Positions 57,714 to 64,000 of a DNA stretch of 64,000 nucleotides are shown here, in pieces (the first letter of the stretch is position 1; every line of letters begins with the position of its first letter). Position numbers and translations under genes: made by a program. The DNA lies in NCBI GenBank assembly GCA_949152475.1, contig OX424558.1, forward strand, positions 37,954,651-38,018,650. Reading direction: 5' to 3'. Source of the DNA: Terebella lapidaria. Its lineage: Eukaryota > Annelida > Polychaeta > Terebellida > Terebellidae. Under the pieces are notes generated by a model, which was not told the DNA's origin, made no database searches, and saw only the letters and a list, made by a program, of their open reading frames with translations.

Positions 57714-59049
57714 TGTAACGGTTTTGGGGCGTACCCAAAGGTTTCCCCTAGGTAATTCTGTTAGTGTTTTGTGATATTATGGTTAAATAACCGTTTATTA
57801 GGGTGTATATGTGTTTAAAGGTTCATACGGTTCCGTATTGTTAATGTTTTAAAGGTTTTCCGTCTCGGAACTTAGTAATTTATGATGTCGGTAAAGCCGG
57901 AGACGGAGCCGGAACCGGAGACGGAACCGGACACGGAGCCGGAACAATGGAGTACAAAAACGTAATGACGTTATTTCCGGAAGGTCATGTGATCAGCCTC
58001 GTTTTCGGTTTAAAAGGTGACGTGTCAGCCACTGATTGGTTCTAGAGTGTTTTTAGAAATCCGGAAAATATCAGTGTTTTGGCGGACTATGACGTCACAA
58101 TAGGTTGGTCACGTGACGTGGGTCTCAGGTCTATAAAAGCCCCCGCTTCACAGCGGACGGCGGAGTTGGTGTCCTGACGTCGACCTGTGCAGACCCCTTC
58201 TCCCATAGCAGAGTACTCCCTTGTTCCGGATAGAGTCATCCAGATGATAGCAGTTAAGTCTTCCGACTGTGAACTTGGAAAATAAACATGAAAACTTCAA
58301 CCGAGTTCTTTTTCCGTGTTCGTTAGGAAACTGGAAGTTATAATAAAGTTAGTTTCCCGGAAAAGACAGTTATACGGAGTAAAGGGAGATAAGACTACAG
58401 TCGGTAAAGACCAAGTTGTAACGACGTCTTAGGGTGATCTAAGAACCCAGATCACCGAGGAAGGAGTCGGAGACGGAGACGGAGGTGGAAATCAACGGAG
58501 CAACTACGGAGGCGGTATCGGACGGAGCAGTTGCAGAGACGGGAACGACGAAGCAGTTGCAGAGGCGGTACCGGACGACGGAGTTGCAGAGGCAGTACCT
58601 GACGGAGCGGTTGCGGTAACCGGAAGTAGGAACACTTCCGAGATACTCCATTTCAGGTGCAGTCGCAGGTTGCGGTGAGGCGGAGCCAACCGGAGCAGAT
58701 TGCAGTGCGGCGGAACCTGGCAGAGCGGTTGCAGTATTCGGAAACGGCAACGTTCCCGGATTCTTTATTCCAGGCGCAGTCGCAGTTTGCAGTAAGACGG
58801 AAAACGACGGAGCTGTTGCAGTAAAGCGGTATCCCGACGGAGCAGTTGCAGATTAGCAGTCGGACTACGGTTAAGAGGTCCATTCCAGACCACGCTACCA
58901 ACCTTAGAGACTTCTAGCCGGAGTTCAACCGTACAGCAGTAGCAGTTTCCCGGAGTTTTACCGTTTCAGCTCCGGTTAAACAACAACTCACCCACCTCCC
59001 TAGAAACCCGGTTCATCAAGACGTCACAGAAGGGTGCAAACCCGTTACA
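57714..59049 (+). repeat. 3' LTR
   Basis: 1,336 bp. Matches the 5' LTR except for three substitutions that I could see (about 58,308, 58,328 and 58,463) and a 52-bp deletion near 58,850. Keeps the CRE at 58,090-58,097, the E-box at 58,108-58,117 and the TATA at 58,132-58,138. Confidence 0.95.
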
Positions 59050-59125
59050 ATATTCATGCTACATTTGTCAAGATGTTATTATTTCCACGCACAGCGAAAA
59101 AGAAAATAGAACATGCATACTACAC

Positions 59126-59920
59126 TACGGAGCTTCTGAGAGGACATGGAAGAAATATTTTTAGCACATTGTCATTGCGTTCCCTCGCATTAATATTGCG
59201 TTCCCTCGCAATATTATCGCGTTCCCTCGCATTCCGGATCGCGTTCCCTCGCGATCTTATTGCGTTCCCTCGCATTCCGTATCGCGTTCCCTCGCAATCC
59301 AGATCGTGTTCCCTCGCGATATTATCGCGTTCCCTCGCGATATTATCGCGTTCCCTCGCGATCTTATTGCGTTCCCTCGCATTCTGGATCGCGTTCCCTC
59401 GCATTGTGCTGACGCCAATGACTTCTGAGAAGGTTATTCTACAAGATCGCGAGGGAACGCGATCCGGAATGCGAGGGAACGCGATAATATCGCGAGGGAA
59501 CGCAATAATATCGCGAGGGAACGCGATCTGGATTGCGAGGGAACGCAATAAGATCGCGAGGGAACGCGATCTGGATTGCGAGGGAACGCAATAAGATCGC
59601 GAGGGAACGCGATCCGGATTGCGAGGGAACGCAATAAGATCGCGAGGGAACGCGATCCGGATTGCGAGGGAACGCAATAAGATCGCGAGGGAACGCGATC
59701 TGGATTGCGAGGGAACGCAATAAGATCGCGAGGGAACGCGATCTGGATTGCGAGGGAACGCAATAAGATCGCGAGGGAACGCGATCCGGATTGCGAGGGA
59801 ACGCAATAAGATCGCGAGGGAACGCGATCCGGATTGCGAGGGAACGCAATGTTATTGCGAGGGAACGCAATAACCGTATGTCAAAAAATATTTCTTCCAT
59901 GTCCTTTCAGCGGCTCCGTA
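59126..59920. mobile_element. foldback element FB3 (GCGTTCCCTCGC arrays)
   Basis: Terminal inverted repeat TACGGAGC, then GGACATGGAAGAAATATTTTT on both arms. CTACAC flanks both sides (59,120-59,125 and 59,921-59,926). The left arm has about 11 copies of GCGTTCCCTCGC, and the right arm about 20 copies of its reverse complement, many as a ~44-bp dimer unit. The centre is only about 45 bp. Long ORFs on both strands (RSLAILLRSLA) are artefacts of the repeat. Confidence 0.85.
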
Positions 59921-59989
59921 CTACACAGTTGCATTGAACATCCGTTATATTATTAGCAATCTTTCACTTTTGACGAATAAACACTAGTC

Positions 59990-60855
59990 GCCATCTATGC
60001 ACTGGCGAATAACTCAAACTGGCGTATGTCAGACATATAGGACGAGTTAAATATTCAACATTATAATATGTATATATGCCCAAAGTCAAGTTCAACACAA
60101 AATCATCAATGGTTTGCCCTCAACTTTGTGGCTGTGTACTAGGTGCATGGCCAACGCATATTGTTGCTCGAATTGCTTAGAATTCAACCACTTTTGAATT
60201 AAACACAACCAACCATATTGCTAAGGACCGTATGTGTGATATGGTAGCCAAGGTGATCGGATACATGGGTGTGGTATATTTTCTTTAATCAGGTTTCAGA
60301 TATTATATTTCGATGCTACGTATGTAGCATTCAATACTAGTATGCGTTGACTAGCTACACAAATACAATGCGACAAATGCAGATTGTGATAAATATTGTA
60401 TAACTATTCACTACTTTCACAATTACCGAAACCTCCGTCTCTCCCACATAGACATACCCATGGTACAAGTACAATAAACTCGAGGATGACTCAGTGTATT
60501 CGGCATTTCTGACACTGTTCGACAAGTGTAGAGCACTATACACTACTAATACTACTCTACCACTAAACGAATGCCATATTTAATCCATCTGACACATTTT
60601 GAATTTTTATTCACTTCAGCCCAAGTTTCATACGCTGCGCCTTAACACTACTCACCCACTAAATGAATGCCATTTAATAATGTTAATTCTTCTGTCACCT
60701 TTTTAATCCTTATTGAGTATAGAGAAAAGCGTAGGATATGATACTTGGGCCGAATTTAGAAGAAAGAGTATCTCGTGATACATGGGCGTGGATACGACCC
60801 CTCAGTCTATTCGTCGCCTATACGCCAGTTTGAACTATTCGCTGGCGAATAAGCA
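59990..60855. repeat. possible DNA element with inverted ends
   Basis: GGCGAATAACTCAAACTGGCGTAT near 60,005 reappears inverted near 60,820-60,850 with few changes. A further direct copy of the right end, with GCGTGGATACGACCCCTC, lies at 61,268-61,335. No transposase or clear target duplication. Confidence 0.4.
60619..60751. mobile_element. second copy of the GGCCCAAGT MITE
   Basis: Ends GCCCAAGTTTCAT and ATGATACTTGGGCC, with the internal block TTTTTAATCCTTATTGA shared with 43,890-44,014. No flanking duplication visible. Confidence 0.65.
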
Positions 60856-61094
60856 TACGACTAACTGCTATGTGTCAAAATTGAAAGACTGCTCATAGGC
60901 CACGAAATCGTAAAAAAAACACGCATCAGTGAACAAGCCATATTTTTATTAACATGGTGACATATCTCTTTTATTTCAATTTCTGGTTGATCATCCGTAT
61001 ACAAGTCTAAGGTGAAAATATAAAGAATTTTTTTATTATTTTAATTTTAAATTTTGCATGTATAAAGTCGTGAGCCTCCTTCAATGTCTTACAG

Positions 61095-61316
61095 ATGTGC
61101 GTGTGTCAATTCTACAAACAATCGGGTATGCCCTGCTTCCAGAATTCGGATACGGCAGTGATCCAGAACGTGTGCCGGGATACCCCAGGGAGCCTTCCTC
61201 CCGACCACGACTGTATCACTGCCGTATCCGAATTCTGGAGAGCAGGGTTGTTCGATATTGACCAGTGCGCGTGGATACGACCCCTCCGTCTATTCGTTGC
61301 CTATACGCCAGTTTGA
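61095..61316 (+). pseudogene. GGT-like C-terminal exon (diverged)
   Basis: After a TCTTACAG acceptor the frame reads AVIQNVCRDTPGSLPPDHDC and on. Its C, P, P, D, C, A, S, G and D fall at the same spacing as the last exon of GGT-B (AIQNTCQGSPETRPCDQEC...). The reading runs 20 residues past the usual end. No adjoining GGT exons were found on the plus strand upstream, so this is a remnant or a strongly altered third GGT. Confidence 0.35.
61131..61247. repeat. long hairpin within the GGT-like exon
   Basis: CCAGAATTCGGATACGGCAG and its exact complement, extended to about 31 bp with one small mismatch, around a loop of about 53 nt. Confidence 0.8.
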
Positions 61317-61679
61317 ACCATTCGCCATTCGGAACGAACACGTTTACCTGACGTTCGCCAGAATGTTGTATAACTGGTGTTATGAGTGCGCTGGGAAAAA
61401 CAAATCACATCCTGATGAATTCCCGTTGCTATTATGGAGACAGTGTCAACGCTTGCTGTTGATCACAGTCGTGTCGCCGTCCTTTTGACGATAGCCGAAG
61501 TGTGATAGGATGGTTGGCACACGAATACTGCGCGGGCGAAGGTGACAGTTTTAAGAACCTCCCCCCACAACTACCGTCTCGTTCCCAATCAATACCACGA
61601 ATCGATCTCGCGAGATTTTTCCACATGCAATTGGGGTCAATATCAATTTCAAATGGAGTTGGTTACTGAGCCCATTGTA

Positions 61680-62417
61680 TTAACCCCTTCACTGCCTATA
61701 GCCCGAGAAGTTCTCGGGCACTAATGTCAATTCCAGTGTGCGTATAGCCCGAGAAGGTCTCGGGCTCTGAACAATGTGTGATAAGTCAGTGTGGAGTGTC
61801 CAGATCGTTATGATATTTCACATAAGTTTGGCGAACATGCACGGGCACTCTGAGATAACGCAGTGAGCACTATTCGGCCAGTCATCACAAACTTATATGT
61901 ACCTCTTTAGATTGATATCTGCAAAAGAGAAGAGAACCGGCATGTATTTTGTCTACATGCAAATTTTGATTTATATGTATAGATGTATACATATGCATAG
62001 ATGTCATTTACAATATTTATATGCTGTTCAGTTTGACAGTTAAGATTGCAACATGCTGCTCAGCACTCGTGAACTATTTAAGTTAGCTCTTACATAATAT
62101 ATCTGATCAGGTCAATCGAAATGCAGACATAAGTTTGTGTCTGATGGGAATAATTTAGTGTCGTGTAAAAGGCATGCTTTGTTTGTTTAAATGTGATCGT
62201 TGCCATGGTAACCTGCTACATAGCAAACACATTTTATTGGCGTTGCTGCTGTATTGGTCATGTTGGTGAGAATAAAGTTTAGTACCAAATATATATAATT
62301 TTTACAATCATATTCCAATTCTTTGTTGAAAGATTCTAAATATCTGAGAATATATCATATTTTGCTATTTTTCCTCCGCACAGGCGATTTCACTGAGCCC
62401 CGCAGTGAAGGGGTTAA
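61680..62417. mobile_element. non-autonomous piggyBac-like element
   Basis: TTAA at both ends, then CCCCTTCACTGC and its complement as 12-bp terminal repeats. The left subterminal region has two near-identical palindromes, GCCCGAGAAGTTCTCGGGC and GCCCGAGAAGGTCTCGGGC (61,701-61,767). TTAA target and C-rich ends are piggyBac hallmarks. No transposase. Confidence 0.75.
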
Positions 62418-62474
62418 ATCGTTCTACTTTGATCCTTTTTTTGTTCATTTGTCATTGCCTGATGTCATCTTCAG

Positions 62475-62572
62475 TCAATGAACAAAGATGGCTCTCACTA
62501 TCGTTCAGAGTTCGGTGAATACAGATTTGCAGCAGTGGCTGCTGACGCCGAAACATAATCTCGAATTGGAAA
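62475..62572 (+). pseudogene. GGT N-terminal exon fragment with stop
   Basis: After a CTTCAG acceptor the frame reads [13 protein letters not shown], matching [15 protein letters not shown] of GGT-A and GEYRYASVAADAK of GGT-B, then meets TAA at 62,556-62,558. It resumes SRIG and ends at a GTGAGT donor in the same place as in the paralogues. No following GGT exon seen to 64,000. A third, broken GGT copy in opposite orientation. Confidence 0.75.
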
Positions 62573-64000
62573 GTGAGTGTTAAAACTACTCTCAGACTAC
62601 AGATAATTGTAGATGGCATTGTATATAACATTCGCTAACTATTTCCTCTCAGCAAATGGTAAACATAGCTGGTCCACAATGATGCAAAACATTCAGGTGA
62701 AATTGTATGAATTTGCATTTCATGATAATCAAAAATTGTTTACAAAATTGTTTTTTCAAAAGTGTCAACTATATGCAGCAAAGTAGCTATATTCAGCTTA
62801 TGAGAGTCGCCAGGACGCTATACGTGAATGAGTTCAGATCTGTCCAATCATTATTTTTACATCTGTATTGTTCATTTTTGTCATCATGTGAGTTTTTTGT
62901 GTGTAAAACATGTTCATAGTGACTAATAAGCCCTGTTCGACTGGAAGGGTCCTACTATGGTTTACTGTTATCTATATATTATATATGAGTACACTTGTTC
63001 GCTGTAATACATGTGAATGATTGAAACCCAACCTATATAAAACCACATGTTGCTTAAGAGATCGGGATTAAGTTATTGACCAGTCATTTTATCTGAACAC
63101 ATTATCGGTAAACTTATGCGATATTCAATTTTGTTCACGTCAGCAAAAATACCGATTATGTAGTACATAGTATAGGTCTTTGCCTTTCCCCATATGTATG
63201 TATGCGTAAAATACATAAAATTCGTCTTTAGTTGGAAGCATACCCGTATTGATTTGACGTTGAGGCCAGGTAGGATTTTTCAGAAAACGTCCTAGATTTT
63301 TTCCGTGCTCGATCCAGCAGCGTTCATATCCACAGTCCTATTATCAGAGCGGTTTTGATAAATGCGCGTGCTATATCAGAGTCATATCAGATATCGCTGC
63401 GAGAAGAAAGAGAATCCTGACATATTCGTCCTTAGACTCATTTACCTCAAGGCACTGAGTGTAAGCACTTTACTTCTTACTTTATCCAAGATATGACAGC
63501 ACTTAATTTCTCATTTTACCTGGTACCCGAGTAGTTCGTGGAGGCTACATCTAACGCCCGACAGTATGCTGGACATACGGATGGATTTGTGTTAAGTGAC
63601 TCGGACTTAGTTTCCAGCAAACCAGGTATGAAAATCCAACAAAGTACCAAAAATATGGATTCGTGAGGTGCATGATTAATACGCAAGTAACCTACAGTGG
63701 AGAGAATTATTTTTGTTGCCAGCGGAAATTTGCTGGGATGGGAAAGTTTGTGTGATTAATAACCTTAATTTAATAGATTAAATTGCTCCTTGTTCTCCAT
63801 ATAATAAACAAAGAAGTACATATCTATAGATGTATATCCGAGTTCCGACCTTCAATGGTTTTAATGTTGCCCAATGTTTTGCATCAAATTGATAGTTTAT
63901 GCGTCTATTTTGGTGTAAAAAAACGTATTTTTCATCACATTATATCATTTTATGTTGGAAACTATAAAAGTTGGAAAGCTTTCGTATTTTGTTCCGCCAA
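62573..64000. other. non-coding tail of window
   Basis: No gene recognised. It contains one PLE remnant (63,251-63,333), otherwise AT-rich sequence. Confidence 0.5.
63251..63333 (-). pseudogene. PLE endonuclease remnant
   Basis: Minus strand reads ERCWIEH and, in another frame, PGLNVK, matching EREYCWID and HGLNVQ of the array copies. Diverged and frame-shifted, so an older insertion than the array. Confidence 0.5.

Larger units (their letters stand above)
46561..59049 (+). mobile_element. complete Ty3/Gypsy retrotransposon with two zinc-finger ORFs
   Basis: 12.5 kb, GC-rich against an AT-rich background. Order: 5' LTR, primer-binding site, gag, pol (protease, RT, RNase H, integrase), zinc-finger ORF3, zinc-finger ORF4, polypurine tract, 3' LTR. 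ATAT flanks both sides (46,557-46,560 and 59,050-59,053), and the LTRs begin TG and end CA. All four ORFs are open. The LTRs differ by about three substitutions plus one 52-bp deletion, so the insertion is young. It landed in the second copy of a roughly 200-bp tandem repeat (compare 46,335-46,400 with 59,050-59,095). No env-like protein: the usual env position holds the two zinc-finger genes. Confidence 0.95.

Noticed and set aside
59160..59880. Regularly spaced 12-mers resembling a CRISPR array
   Set aside because: Spacers are themselves repeats, orientation inverts in the middle, terminal inverted repeats and target duplication are present, and the genome is animal. It is a foldback element.
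59034..59900. Long ORFs on both strands reading RSLAILLRSLA / RNPDRVPSRSYCVPSQ
   Set aside because: Direct result of the GCGTTCCCTCGC repeat lacking stops in several frames; no protein evidence.
1..64000. tRNA or rRNA genes
   Set aside because: No cloverleaf with a proper T-arm GGTTCRANYCC box and A-box, and no rRNA-like block noticed by eye; a covariance scan was not possible.

Overview
The window is from a eukaryotic, animal nuclear genome. The host genes carry many short GT-AG introns. The background is AT-rich with little coding, and it holds Penelope-like (PLE), Ty3/Gypsy, piggyBac-, hAT- and foldback-type elements. The gene set (paired vertebrate-style gamma-glutamyltransferases, a Mab-21/cGAS-like protein fused to ankyrin repeats) fits a marine invertebrate; I cannot fix the phylum from sequence alone.

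Layout. (1) 1-13,390: a head-to-tail array of Penelope-like retroelements, all on the minus strand (copies called L, A, B, C, F, D, E from left to right). Copy F is near full length. Its upstream ORF encodes a NADAR (YbiA-like) domain plus an SGNH/GDSL-like hydrolase domain, and overlaps the reverse-transcriptase ORF in the -1 frame at a canonical T TTA AAC slippery heptamer. Copies A-D share the same inactivating lesions, so they multiplied as dead DNA. (2) 13,562-17,520 (+): a multi-exon gene with a Mab-21/cGAS-like nucleotidyltransferase followed by ankyrin repeats. (3) 18,375-27,531 and 32,195-38,912 (-): two complete 12-exon GGT paralogues, each reconstructing to exactly 620 codons including stop, with matching exon lengths. 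Degenerate GGT exons lie on the plus strand at about 61.1 and 62.5 kb. (4) 38.9-46.5 kb: no gene seen; MITEs, foldback and tandem repeats. (5) 46,561-59,049 (+): a young, complete 12.5-kb Ty3/Gypsy element with gag, pol and two extra C2H2 zinc-finger ORFs. Each extra ORF has its own TATA promoter that repeats the cis-element set of the LTR promoter. (6) 59.1-64 kb: foldback, piggyBac and other repeat debris.

At least three foldback elements (18.2, 24.1-25.2, 59.1-59.9 kb) share the terminus TACGG(A)AGC and have short target-site duplications. Their bodies are arrays of short palindromic or mirrored motifs, and the motif differs in each. The most novel-looking items are the NADAR-SGNH PLE with its predicted frameshift, the three-promoter Gypsy element, the foldback family, and the cGAS-like/ankyrin gene.
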